Assembly: GCA_020061355.1 (NCBI GenBank)
Contig: JAGUYK010000006.1
Coordinates: 310,001 to 374,000, forward strand
From: Ignavibacteriales bacterium
GTDB taxonomy: Bacteria > Bacteroidota > Ignavibacteria > Ignavibacteriales > Melioribacteraceae
Direction of reading: 5' to 3'
Length of the DNA stretch: 64,000 nt
The notes under the pieces are model-generated. The model was given only the letters and a program-made list of their open reading frames with translations, was not told the DNA's origin and made no database searches. Below, one piece after another: positions 9,119-16,745 of the stretch. A program made the translations under genes and the position numbers. Within the stretch, counting starts at the first letter, position 1. Each line of letters starts with the position of its first letter.

Positions 9119-9457
9119 CTATTTTATTTTAAGTAAAATAAACCCGACAATTCCTTGAATAGCCACAGCCGATGCGGCAAAGAATGTTAACCAATACGGA
9201 ATTTTGATATCTTTCAAATTCTGTTCAACCACAAAGTAAAGTAAGATTAGTAAGAATATAATAATTCCCATTGTTATTGTGTTCGTTTTATGAAAAAGAG
9301 ATAACTCGCGTTCATCAGGCTCCATTTTTTTCCATCTCATTACTAAAGGTCTTAATGCCAGCAAAGCCAAGACAACAATCCCTTTTTCACCCCACAGCAG
9401 AATAGCCAGAATAGATATTGTTCCAACAAATGCTCCATAAAAATATCTAAAGTACAT
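9119..9457 (-). CDS. Small membrane protein with DERE motif (operon gene 4)
   Basis: A 112-residue protein with about four hydrophobic segments (roughly 5-22, 24-40, 58-78, 86-110). A short charged loop carries PDERELSLFHKTNT. The DERExxLFxKT pattern is shared with the preceding gene's product (LDERESMLFTKT), so the two are probably homologous. Its start overlaps the stop of the upstream gene by one base, which indicates translational coupling. It belongs to a four-gene operon with an XRE regulator. The function is unknown; the layout recalls XRE/DUF2178-type membrane gene pairs. Confidence 0.75.
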   Translation of the reverse strand: MYFRYFYGAFVGTISILAILLWGEKGIVVLALLALRPLVMRWKKMEPDERELSLFHKTNTITMGIIIFLLILLYFVVEQNLKDIKIPYWLTFFAASAVAIQGIVGFILLKIK

Positions 9458-9855
9458 TATTCCTCCAGTTTAATTAAAATAAAACCAGTAATGGAATGTG
9501 CAATTAGAAAAATTGGTAAAAGAAATCTTCCCCAAAGCTCTTCTATGGGCAGATTCAAAATCTTTATATCAATTTCCTGCAAATAAAATATGATGGTCAA
9601 TATTGTTATAAATGTGAATGCAGAAAGATTTCCGGTTTTTGTAAAGAGCATTGATTCGCGCTCGTCAAGTTTGTGCTCTTTCAGGGATTTCAAAAAAACA
9701 AAATAAAATACAGCCCATCCGGTTGAAATATATATTAAACTTCCTATCCAGTGCTTCTCAAGAGGGGATTCATCAAATACTATTGCCATTGTAAAAATTA
9801 TTAGCGAGAAGATTCCAAAGTATAATTCGTCCTTAAAAATTTTTGTTAAATTCAT
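9457..9855 (-). CDS. Small membrane protein with DERE motif (operon gene 3)
   Basis: A 132-residue protein with about four membrane segments (roughly 14-28, 38-54, 78-95, 108-130) and a cytoplasmic-looking loop KEHKLDERESMLFTKTGN in the middle. The arrangement of two helices, a DERE loop and two helices matches the next gene's product. It overlaps the XRE regulator by 4 bp at its start and the next gene by 1 bp at its end. No enzymatic motif is visible. It is probably the regulated output of the operon, perhaps sensing or protecting the membrane, but this is inference from the arrangement. Confidence 0.75.
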   Translation of the reverse strand: MNLTKIFKDELYFGIFSLIIFTMAIVFDESPLEKHWIGSLIYISTGWAVFYFVFLKSLKEHKLDERESMLFTKTGNLSAFTFITILTIIFYLQEIDIKILNLPIEELWGRFLLPIFLIAHSITGFILIKLEE

Positions 9856-10049
9856 TTTACCTCCAGAAAGAAAATTTCTTCAACTTTTTTATCGAATACT
9901 TTTGCAATCTTCAATGCAAGCGGCAAGCTCGGATCGTACTTTTCACGTTCAATTGCGTTTATTGTTTGGCGGCTTACCTCCAGCTTCTTGGCCAAATCAT
10001 CTTGAGATAGTCTCTGTTCCGCACGTAATATGTGGAGTATGTTTTTCAT
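9852..10049 (-). CDS. XRE/Cro-CI family transcriptional regulator (operon gene 2)
   Basis: A 65-residue protein that is essentially one helix-turn-helix domain. The segment LSQDDLAKKLEVSRQTINAI (about 14-33) is a textbook XRE HTH with recognition helix SRQTINAIE. There is no sensor domain. Its start overlaps the stop of the first operon gene by 4 bp (ATGA) and its end overlaps the next gene by 4 bp. It is likely to autoregulate the operon, probably through the direct repeats at 10516-10549. Such short XRE proteins next to small membrane proteins are widespread, but the physiological role is generally unknown. Confidence 0.92.
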   Translation of the reverse strand: MKNILHILRAEQRLSQDDLAKKLEVSRQTINAIEREKYDPSLPLALKIAKVFDKKVEEIFFLEVK

Positions 10050-10471
10050 TCGTACTTTTCCTTAACAAATTCCATCTCAATTACATAAGCTACAATTCCC
10101 ACAACAGCGAGAATTAATAAAATGTAATTAAGCATGGTGGGAGCGAAATTCAGAAAAATAAAAACAAATACGAAGAAGAATACAAGCGTTGTTGTAAATG
10201 CAAATTCAAGAGATTCTAAATGAATTCTGAATTTAAGTTCATCGCCCCGTTTCGTTTTGTAATGATAACCCAGAGTACAATAAATAAATCCCAAAGCAGC
10301 AAGTAAAGAGGGGATAAGAAGAATTAATTTGAAAAAGTATGGCCGGGCATCAATTAAATTTTTTATATCGAATAAATTAATGATTATGAGTGGGAGAAAA
10401 ATCATAATCGATGAAAAAACCAATATCTGTGTTGTATACGGAAACGAAAAGTTTCTCAAAGCAATTTTCAT
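10046..10471 (-). CDS. Small membrane protein (operon gene 1)
   Basis: A 141-residue protein with about four hydrophobic segments (roughly 13-35, 47-68, 87-108, 112-132). The ATG at 10471 is preferred because GAGG precedes it by about 6 nt. The frame also holds a TTG at 10537, but that lies inside the putative promoter. Between helices 2 and 3 the loop reads KRGDELKFRIHLESLE, a looser version of the charged loop in the other two membrane proteins of this operon. It is first in the operon and overlaps the XRE gene by 4 bp. The function is not recognised. Confidence 0.75.
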   Translation of the reverse strand: MKIALRNFSFPYTTQILVFSSIMIFLPLIIINLFDIKNLIDARPYFFKLILLIPSLLAALGFIYCTLGYHYKTKRGDELKFRIHLESLEFAFTTTLVFFFVFVFIFLNFAPTMLNYILLILAVVGIVAYVIEMEFVKEKYE

Positions 10472-10510
10472 TTTTACCTCATTTAATGATGATCTTTTTC
10501 TCAATTTCAA

Positions 10511-10537
10511 AATATAGTATTCTTTACAAAATGTCAA
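10511..10537 (-). promoter_or_regulatory. Candidate promoter of the XRE/membrane operon
   Basis: On the minus strand TTGACA (10532-10537) and TATATT (10511-10516) are separated by 15 nt, slightly short for a sigma-70-like promoter. It lies about 40 nt before the chosen start at 10471 and is overlapped by the direct repeats. Confidence 0.45.
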
Positions 10538-10549
10538 GTATGCTTTACA
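10516..10549. repeat. Two 13-bp direct repeats, likely operator for the XRE regulator
   Basis: AGTATTCTTTACA (10516-10528) and AGTATGCTTTACA (10537-10549) match at 12 of 13 positions. They are 21 bp apart start to start, which places them on the same face of the helix. They overlap the promoter-like sequence of the operon. Confidence 0.55.
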
Positions 10550-10673
10550 TCATTTTATTAATAAAATCGTTGAAAAATCATCAAAATCAAATCCTAAATC
10601 TGCAGAGGTTGTTTGGCGGGGAATTTGTAATTTTACTTAAAGAATAATTTTTCACTCCATACCGGGAATTTAT

Positions 10674-12044
10674 ATGAAAACCATCATTGAACCCTTTAAA
10701 ATTAAATCCGTTGAGCCGATCAGATTTACTACAAAAGAGGAAAGGAAAAAGATTATTGAAGATGCCGGGTATAACACATTTTTAATTCATGCCGATGATG
10801 TTTTGATTGACCTTTTAACTGACAGCGGAACATCTGCAATGAGTTCCGACCAGTGGGCGGGGATTATGAGAGGAGATGAATCCTACGCCGGGGCAAAAAG
10901 TTTTTATACATTCGAAGCCGCAGTTAAAAAAATAACCGGTGACAAATTTATAATTCCAACACACCAGGGAAGAGCGGCAGAGAAAATAATATTTTCAATT
11001 CTTGGCGGACCCGGAAAATATTTTGCAAGCAATACCTTCTTTGATACAACACGTGCAAATGTAGAATTCAGCGGCGCCGAAGCATTCGACTTTTTATGTG
11101 AAATCGGAAAACATCCGGAACAGCGTGCGCCATTCAAAGGCAATATGGATATTGAAGCGCTCGAAGGATTTATTCAGAAGTACGGTAAAGAGAATATTCC
11201 GTTTGTTGTTTTAACGGTTACGAATAATTCTGGCGGCGGTCAACCGGTTTCCATGAAAAACATAAGAGATGTTAAACAAGTTTGTAAGAAATATGGAATT
11301 CCACTTTTTCTTGATGCATGTCGATTTGCCGAAAATGCCTACTTCATTAAAATGCGTGAAGAGGGCTATGCAGATAAATCTGTGCTCGAAATTGTTCAGG
11401 AAATGTTCTCTTATGCCGATGGATCAACGATGAGTGCAAAGAAAGATGCACTTGTAAACATTGGCGGATGGCTTTCACTTAATGATGAAGAACTCGCTAT
11501 GAAGTGCCGCAACATATTAATTGTTACAGAAGGATTCCCTACTTATGGCGGACTTGCAGGGCGAGATCTTGAAGCAATTGCACAAGGTCTGGAAGAAGTT
11601 GTTGACGAACATTATTTACAATACAGAATCAGAAGCACTGAATATCTTGGTGAAAAATTAATAAGCGCCGGAGTTCCTATTATTGAACCTCCCGGAGGTC
11701 ACGCAATTTATATTGATGCAAAACGATTTCTACCAAATATAAAACCGGATCAATATCCCGGGCAATCGGTTGTTTGTGAGCTGTATATTGAAGGCGGTGT
11801 TCGCGCTGTTGAAATTGGATCGGTAATGTTTGGTAAGTATGAAAAAGACGGAAAACTAATTCCGGCTATGATGGAACTTGTTCGGCTGGCAATACCAAGA
11901 CGTGTTTATACTCAGAGTCATATTGATTATGTCTCGGAGGTTGTGATTGAAGTGTTCAGGAATAGAGAGAAGCTAAAAGGTTATGAGATAATTTATGAAG
12001 CACCGATGCTCAGACATTTTACAGCTAAGTTTAAACCCCTTTAA
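10674..12044 (+). CDS. tnaA: Tryptophanase (tryptophan indole-lyase)
   Basis: This 456-residue PLP enzyme of the beta-eliminating lyase family cleaves L-tryptophan to indole, pyruvate and ammonia. The N-terminal EPFKIKSVEP, LTDSGTSAMS and PTHQGR motifs are present. PLP contacts include Asp214 and Arg217 (DACRFAENAYFIK), and the Schiff-base lysine is Lys257 in MSAKKD. Tyrosine phenol-lyase has Thr124 and Arg381 at its specificity positions. Here they are Asp124 (FFDTTR) and Ile381 (RAVEIGS), as in tryptophanases, so tryptophan is the likely substrate. The ATG follows GGGA. No tnaC-like leader or tnaB transporter is seen nearby. Confidence 0.88.
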   Translation: MKTIIEPFKIKSVEPIRFTTKEERKKIIEDAGYNTFLIHADDVLIDLLTDSGTSAMSSDQWAGIMRGDESYAGAKSFYTFEAAVKKITGDKFIIPTHQGRAAEKIIFSILGGPGKYFASNTFFDTTRANVEFSGAEAFDFLCEIGKHPEQRAPFKGNMDIEALEGFIQKYGKENIPFVVLTVTNNSGGGQPVSMKNIRDVKQVCKKYGIPLFLDACRFAENAYFIKMREEGYADKSVLEIVQEMFSYADGSTMSAKKDALVNIGGWLSLNDEELAMKCRNILIVTEGFPTYGGLAGRDLEAIAQGLEEVVDEHYLQYRIRSTEYLGEKLISAGVPIIEPPGGHAIYIDAKRFLPNIKPDQYPGQSVVCELYIEGGVRAVEIGSVMFGKYEKDGKLIPAMMELVRLAIPRRVYTQSHIDYVSEVVIEVFRNREKLKGYEIIYEAPMLRHFTAKFKPL

Positions 12045-12051
12045 TAATATT

Positions 12052-12090
12052 ACACAGAGAGTCACAAAGAAGGCACAGAGATACACAGAG
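12052..12090. repeat. Degenerate ACACAGAG/CACAAAG tract
   Basis: A short purine-rich tract made of CACAGAG-like units fills the gap between tnaA and the next gene. Similar strings occur between genes in many bacterial genomes; I see no function for it. Confidence 0.4.
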
Positions 12091-12095
12091 AATAA

Positions 12096-12917
12096 ATGAA
12101 TATTAAAAAACATTTTTTATACAAATCGAAATATCAAATCTGGCGGCTTTTAATTTCTGAAACGGATAAACTTATTATTGAATTGCGGGATATCAATAAT
12201 AAAGAAGTCTTTTTCAGTTGTTATAATCTTGATAAGGGCAAAAAAGTATTTGAATCGCTTCAGCTCGAGGAGAAATACTGGATTGGAATCGAAGCTTTGT
12301 ATAAAGATATAATAATCTTTCATAAGTATGCCAAACCCGATATGCCCGGGCATAAAGAATTGATTGCTTTTGACCTTATTGATCAAAATGTTAAATGGAT
12401 CAATTCCGATTACTCCTTTCTTTTTATTTACAATGACAAAGTATATTGTTACATGCAGAGCTTTGAAAGCAGAAGCTTTTATTCGATTAATTATTGTACA
12501 GGACTGATAGAAGAGGAACTGGGCGAAGATTTCGAAAAGATTAATCAGCTCCGTATTGTAGCCGATAAAGCAAGTCAGAACGGAAATTATCTGTTCGCCG
12601 AAAAATTCGAAGCTGCAAACCTGGATTCAAATATTCAGGAAGCGATCAACAATACGATATCCAATCTTGAAATTGTGGGAGATGTTGAATATACTTCATG
12701 CGGAAATCTGCTTCTGTTTAGTTTTCATTCAAAAATTTTTAGCGGCAGTCTTGTAAATAAATTTATTGCATATGATTTGTCCCGACAAAAAATAGTTCTT
12801 ACTGAAATACTGAATGCAGGCACAAATGCTTTTGTGCCCGATTCCTTTTTCATCTACAAAAATTATTTGTTACTTCTGAAAGAAAAGAATGGATTGATTG
12901 TTTATAAAATGGAATAA
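12096..12917 (+). CDS. Uncharacterised protein (possibly DUF4905-like)
   Basis: A 273-residue soluble protein without signal peptide or membrane segments. It is rich in beta-strand and aromatic residues. It seems to be built of repeating strand units that report a value (IIELRDINNKEVFFSCYNL, ELIAFDLIDQNVKWIN, KFIAYDLSRQKIVLTE), suggesting a small beta-propeller-like fold. I associate this pattern with DUF4905 proteins of Bacteroidota relatives, but from memory only. It ends 2 nt before the AMMECR1-like gene, so it is probably co-transcribed and perhaps functionally linked with the AmmeMemo pair. No catalytic motif is evident. Confidence 0.6.
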   Translation: MNIKKHFLYKSKYQIWRLLISETDKLIIELRDINNKEVFFSCYNLDKGKKVFESLQLEEKYWIGIEALYKDIIIFHKYAKPDMPGHKELIAFDLIDQNVKWINSDYSFLFIYNDKVYCYMQSFESRSFYSINYCTGLIEEELGEDFEKINQLRIVADKASQNGNYLFAEKFEAANLDSNIQEAINNTISNLEIVGDVEYTSCGNLLLFSFHSKIFSGSLVNKFIAYDLSRQKIVLTEILNAGTNAFVPDSFFIYKNYLLLLKEKNGLIVYKME

Positions 12918-12919
12918 AC

Positions 12920-13486
12920 ATGGAACTATCACTCGAAGAGAAGTTAATACTTCTTGAAGCAGCAAGAAATTCCATCACGTCTATTTTTACAGGTCAGGGA
13001 ATTCCCGAACCCGATTTTCAAAAACATCCCGTGTTTAATTCTCATGCCGGTGCATTTGTTACTCTTACTGAAAATAATAAGCTTCGCGGCTGCATTGGTT
13101 ACATAGTATCCGATCAGCCGTTGTATCAAACAGTTTGCGAAGCGGCAGTTCATGCGGCACAATATGATCCAAGGTTTCATCCGGTGAGTGAAAATGAGCT
13201 TTCAAAAATTTCGATCGAAATTTCAGTTTTATCCGAACCATTTCCTCTTAAAAGTTATGACGAAATTGAAATTGGAAAGCACGGTTTAATTTTAGAAGAG
13301 AAAGGGAGGCGCGGACTTCTCTTGCCGCAGGTTCCGGTTGAGCATCATATGGATAGAGAACAATATCTCGATGCCATTTGTCAGAAGTCGGGGTTTCATG
13401 CAAAATACTGGCGGGATAAGCAATTGAAGTTAAGCGGATTTACCGCGACGGTATTTAGTGAAAAATCACTAACAAAAGTTGAGTAG
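12920..13486 (+). CDS. AmmeMemoRadiSam system protein A (AMMECR1-like)
   Basis: A 188-residue protein of the AMMECR1 family, recognised by AFVTLTENNKLRGCIGYIV near the N-terminus (the conserved LRGCIG motif) and RGLLLPQVPVEH towards the end. In bacteria and archaea these proteins co-occur with a MEMO1-like protein and a radical SAM enzyme. The three together are called the AmmeMemoRadiSam set, whose reaction is not settled. It lies 2 nt after the uncharacterised gene and 3 nt before the MEMO1-like gene, clearly one operon. The start ATG directly follows the upstream stop. Confidence 0.9.
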   Translation: MELSLEEKLILLEAARNSITSIFTGQGIPEPDFQKHPVFNSHAGAFVTLTENNKLRGCIGYIVSDQPLYQTVCEAAVHAAQYDPRFHPVSENELSKISIEISVLSEPFPLKSYDEIEIGKHGLILEEKGRRGLLLPQVPVEHHMDREQYLDAICQKSGFHAKYWRDKQLKLSGFTATVFSEKSLTKVE

Positions 13487-13489
13487 AAA

Positions 13490-14308
13490 ATGAAGGGAAT
13501 TAGAGAACCCGCTGTAGCGGGAATGTTTTATCCGGCAACATCACCTAAATTGAAAGAGCAAATCAATCAATTACTAAATGAAGCTGTACAGTTAGAACAA
13601 TATTCAAATGTTGCCGGTATTGTTTCTCCGCATGCCGGATATCTTTATTCAGGAAAAACAGCAGCGCATGGTTTTAATTCTTTACTAAAGAGAGATTATG
13701 AAACGGTAATTATAATTTCGCCAAGTCACAGGGAATATTTCCGCGGCATTTCAATTTATGATGGTGAGGCATATCGCACACCGCTTGGCGATGTACCGGT
13801 TAATAAAGAAATGATCGAAAAGATTACCACAGACAGTAAAATAATTTTTAAGGGAATACAGGGGCACAAAGGGGAACATGCGGTTGAAGTACAAATCCCG
13901 TTTCTTCAGGTGATAATGAATGGCTTTTCGATTGTACCGATAGTTCTTGGTGATCAAAGCAGAAATTTCGTATTCGAGTTAGCCGATAAACTTGCATTAG
14001 TGATTGATGATAAAACTTTGATAATTGCCAGTTCAGATCTTTCTCATTTCTATTCCAGATCGATGGCGGACAAGCTTGATTCGGTTGTAGAAAGTGATAT
14101 TAATAATAACGATTATGAGAAACTTCAGAGCGATCTCGAAACCGGTAGATGCGAAGCATGCGGCGGTGGCGCAATTGTTGCAATGATGAGAACAGCCAAC
14201 CTCATTAATAAGAAGAAAGCCAGAGTATTATTCCGAACCGATTCCGGTGATGTCACCGGTGATCACTCCGAAGTTGTTGGGTATCTAAGTGCGGTAATCT
14301 ATTCGTAA
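13490..14308 (+). CDS. AmmeMemoRadiSam system protein B (MEMO1-like dioxygenase fold)
   Basis: A 272-residue MEMO1-family protein, related in fold to class III extradiol dioxygenases. It begins REPAVAGMFYPA. The probable metal ligands are the His of SPHAGYLYSG (about 50), the His of SPSHREYF (about 84) and the Cys in GRCEACGGGAIVAM (about 223), matching the His-His-Cys arrangement of MEMO1. Only 3 nt separate it from the AMMECR1-like gene. The radical SAM member of the set is not in this window. A MEMO/AMMECR1 function in metal-dependent small-molecule chemistry is plausible but unproven. Confidence 0.9.
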   Translation: MKGIREPAVAGMFYPATSPKLKEQINQLLNEAVQLEQYSNVAGIVSPHAGYLYSGKTAAHGFNSLLKRDYETVIIISPSHREYFRGISIYDGEAYRTPLGDVPVNKEMIEKITTDSKIIFKGIQGHKGEHAVEVQIPFLQVIMNGFSIVPIVLGDQSRNFVFELADKLALVIDDKTLIIASSDLSHFYSRSMADKLDSVVESDINNNDYEKLQSDLETGRCEACGGGAIVAMMRTANLINKKKARVLFRTDSGDVTGDHSEVVGYLSAVIYS

Positions 14309-14492
14309 CAATTATTTATTGATCCCAATCTTGATCGAAAGACTCTAAACTGACCAAAGGATTCAAAGAACCGAATTTATTTTGTTAGATACAAATTATT
14401 TTACCGGGAGTATTGCGGAACTACCGGATTTATTTTACCTTGAACTCCCAATTATACCTCTCCGAAATTTTTTATCAACCAAAAGGAAAAAA

Positions 14493-15698
14493 ATGAATAA
14501 CTATAATTTCAGTGAAAATTTACTGAACGTCCGGATGTCGCCGATTGTAAGTATAAGCGAAGAAGTCCGTAAACGTGCACCGGAGTTTAAGTCTGCAACC
14601 GGAAAAGATTTTGTACTATTTCAGCGGGGCGAGATCGATTTTCAAACACCTCAATATATTGTTGATGCGGCAAAGAAAGCACTTGACAGCGGTTATACAA
14701 AATATCCGAAATCTGGCGGCGAAGATATTTTCAAAGATGCAATTATTAACAAGCTCAATTACTTTAATAATGCAACCGGTTTTGATAAAGATAATATTGT
14801 CTGTACTTATGGCGGACAGGAATCTTTAGAACTCTCTTTTAAATTGTTTGAAGGAAAAAAGGGAGTTGGTTTTGCACCCTGCTGGAGTTGCGTTCTTGAG
14901 AATTTTGTTCCGTATTGCGGAACGGATTTCCATCAGGTTCCGCTTGGAAGTGATTTCAGCATCGACTTCGATCGGCTCGATAAAGCACTTGAAAGTGCGG
15001 CTTTCTTCTACTTAAATACTCCGCAAAATCCAACGGGCAAACTTTTTACTAAAGAGGAAGTAACCGCGATCGCAGAGCTATGTTTGAAACACGGAGCGTT
15101 TCTAATCTCAGACGAAGCTTATGAAGCTGTTGTCTTTGATGGTGAAAAACATTTCAGCCCAACTTCACTTGACTATGAGAATATAATCAGTACGTTTACG
15201 TTGTCTAAAACATATGCAATGACGGGATGGCGCTTGGGCTATCTTGTAACCCGAAACAAACAGATACCCAAACTTCTTAAGCTTGGCAACTACACACAAA
15301 CCGCCGGCGTAACAACATTTTTACAGTATGCAGCAGCCGAAGCTTTGAATAATAAAGAAGAAAGTCAGAAAGCAGTTAATAAGATGGTTACCGAGTTTAC
15401 AAAACGAAGGAACCTTTTTTATGAAGGACTTACTCAAATAGAAGGATTAGGGGTTACAAAACCGAAGGGCGGCTTCTATTTCTTCCCGAACTTCTCGGAA
15501 TTTATACCAGCAGATATTTCAGGCGAAGAAAGAAAATTGTATATCTATAATTTATTGCTGAAAGAGGGAGTGGCTTCAGTATATGGCTCCTGTTTCGGAA
15601 ATTACTTTGATGATTATATCCGGTTCTCATTTTCAACAACTCCGGTTCCAATTATTGAAGAGGGATTGGAAAGGATGAAAAAGATTTTTATTAAATAA
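14493..15698 (+). CDS. PLP-dependent class I/II aminotransferase
   Basis: A 401-residue fold-type I aminotransferase. The start at 14493 is chosen because AAGG precedes this ATG. A TTG at 14382 in the same frame would add 37 unconserved residues. The N-terminal NVRMSPIVSISEEVRKRAPEF leads into YPKSGGEDIFKDAI. Further on are YLNTPQNPTGKLFTKEEV, SDEAYE and the PLP lysine in TLSKTYAMTGWRLGY, and finally the substrate Arg in YIRFSFSTTP. It resembles the aspartate/aromatic aminotransferase Ib-gamma group. With tryptophanase nearby, an aromatic amino acid substrate is possible but not shown. A gap of 184 nt separates it from the MEMO gene, so it is probably its own unit. Confidence 0.87.
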   Translation: MNNYNFSENLLNVRMSPIVSISEEVRKRAPEFKSATGKDFVLFQRGEIDFQTPQYIVDAAKKALDSGYTKYPKSGGEDIFKDAIINKLNYFNNATGFDKDNIVCTYGGQESLELSFKLFEGKKGVGFAPCWSCVLENFVPYCGTDFHQVPLGSDFSIDFDRLDKALESAAFFYLNTPQNPTGKLFTKEEVTAIAELCLKHGAFLISDEAYEAVVFDGEKHFSPTSLDYENIISTFTLSKTYAMTGWRLGYLVTRNKQIPKLLKLGNYTQTAGVTTFLQYAAAEALNNKEESQKAVNKMVTEFTKRRNLFYEGLTQIEGLGVTKPKGGFYFFPNFSEFIPADISGEERKLYIYNLLLKEGVASVYGSCFGNYFDDYIRFSFSTTPVPIIEEGLERMKKIFIK

Positions 15699-15837
15699 CC
15701 AGAATCCATTTTGTTATAAATCCCGAAAAAATATTTACGTAGTTATTTTATTTTGTATTGAAGAATTTCAGAAAAAAATTTAGATTGATTCGCGCTTTCC
15801 TGTTGCCAGAAAGTTTGTTACAAAAAAGAGGTGTTTC

Positions 15838-16359
15838 GTGAAAAAACATATAATTAGCCTAACAACATTTTTTTTACTTCTCCTGCTTGTAAATTCAGTA
15901 TCGGGACAGGTTTTCAGCTGTAAAGTAGACGGCAAGTTTTTCTCCGGGAAAATTACCGAGGCGTTTAGCACCATGCTTGGCGAAGAAAACTTTATAAAGA
16001 TAAAAGCCGAGGCCGATGACAAAATCATTTATCTCTATTGTAAAGTTTCGGCTCTTAAGGGTGAAACACCGATCGAACTGAAGTACCGCGAGCATAATAA
16101 TGAAAAAAGTGAAACACCCGATTCAGAAATAATATGGGTTCCCGAAGGACCTGAGAGACCTCAATGGAATTGTGTTGAAGGAGAATCGATTGTTACGCAA
16201 TATGATGCGGAAAGTAAAACCATCTCCGGCACGTTTGAATTTGTTGTTGAAAAGTTTCAGTATTCTTCTCGTGCCGATAAGAAACGTCCGCGGGCAGAAA
16301 TTACAAACGGTATATTCTCAAATATTCAGTATATTATTGAGGAACCGAAGACAGAATAA
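15838..16359 (+). CDS. Exported protein of unknown function, GTG start
   Basis: A 173-residue protein that begins with GTG at 15838, preceded by AGAGG with good spacing. The signal peptide spans about 1-24 (hydrophobic FFLLLLLVNSVSG). The mature part starts QVFSCKVDGKFFSGKI and is predicted to be beta-rich. It has three cysteines (in FSCK, YCK and WNC) and a C-terminal GTFEFVVEKFQY segment. The layout of a short beta-sandwich opening with a lipocalin-like or DUF6252-like strand is common in Bacteroidota exported proteins, but I do not recognise the family with certainty. A palindromic element follows its stop. Confidence 0.7.
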   Translation: MKKHIISLTTFFLLLLLVNSVSGQVFSCKVDGKFFSGKITEAFSTMLGEENFIKIKAEADDKIIYLYCKVSALKGETPIELKYREHNNEKSETPDSEIIWVPEGPERPQWNCVEGESIVTQYDAESKTISGTFEFVVEKFQYSSRADKKRPRAEITNGIFSNIQYIIEEPKTE

Positions 16360-16378
16360 TTAATAGTTGTTTTTTGTC

Positions 16379-16399
16379 ATGCCGGACCCGGTCCGGCAT
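16379..16399. repeat. Perfect 21-bp intergenic palindrome
   Basis: ATGCCGGACC and GGTCCGGCAT flank a single C. It lies 20 nt after a stop codon with no T-run behind it, so it looks more like a dispersed palindromic (REP-like) element than a terminator. Confidence 0.55.
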
Positions 16400-16689
16400 C
16401 GTTGTATTTAATAATTTGAATCTCGGAGAGTATCACACCTCAGCAACTGTAATTATCATCTTAGAAATAACAAACCTAATACCGGCTATAAATTAATACA
16501 ATGTGCAGATTGTGTCCTCTTAGATTTAATCTCGACCGACTTTTTAAAAGAGAACAAAATATTAATTGCAACTTTGATTTTTTTTTTTTTTTAATTTTGT
16601 CGTAGAAACTAAAAGTATTGTAATTTAGCTTATATTACTTCTATAATCTGCTGTGCTCACATAGTTGTATTGATTCTCTGAGGGGGAAG
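16400..16689. other. Intergenic stretch without a recognised gene
   Basis: I find no tRNA, conserved ORF or riboswitch here. It contains a run of 15 Ts (16578-16592) and no convincing TAnnTTTG promoter. It probably carries the promoter of the lipoprotein gene at 16746. Confidence 0.4.
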
Positions 16690-16740
16690 ATGCGGCTTTG
16701 TAAAACATATCATCAAATTTATCCTTCCATAAAACGGTAA
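16690..16740 (+). CDS. Possible 16-codon leader ORF before the propeller lipoprotein
   Basis: The sequence MRLCKTYHQIYPSIKR would be translated from an ATG with GAGGGGG just upstream. Its TAA ends 5 nt before the ATG of the lipoprotein gene, which itself has no ribosome site. It may act by coupled translation; conservation is unknown. Confidence 0.3.
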   Translation: MRLCKTYHQIYPSIKR

Positions 16741-16745
16741 CTAAT

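Noticed and set aside
10674-12044. Tyrosine phenol-lyase
   Set aside because: Length and overall similarity fit, but Asp124 and Ile381 are tryptophanase-type; tyrosine phenol-lyase needs Thr124 and Arg381.
12052-12090. CRISPR-like or tandem repeat array
   Set aside because: The CACAGAG units are only a few bases long, irregular and unspaced; there are no repeat-spacer units or cas genes in the window.
16578-16592. Run of 15 Ts as a terminator
   Set aside because: No hairpin precedes it on the plus strand, and the preceding gene ends over 200 nt upstream.
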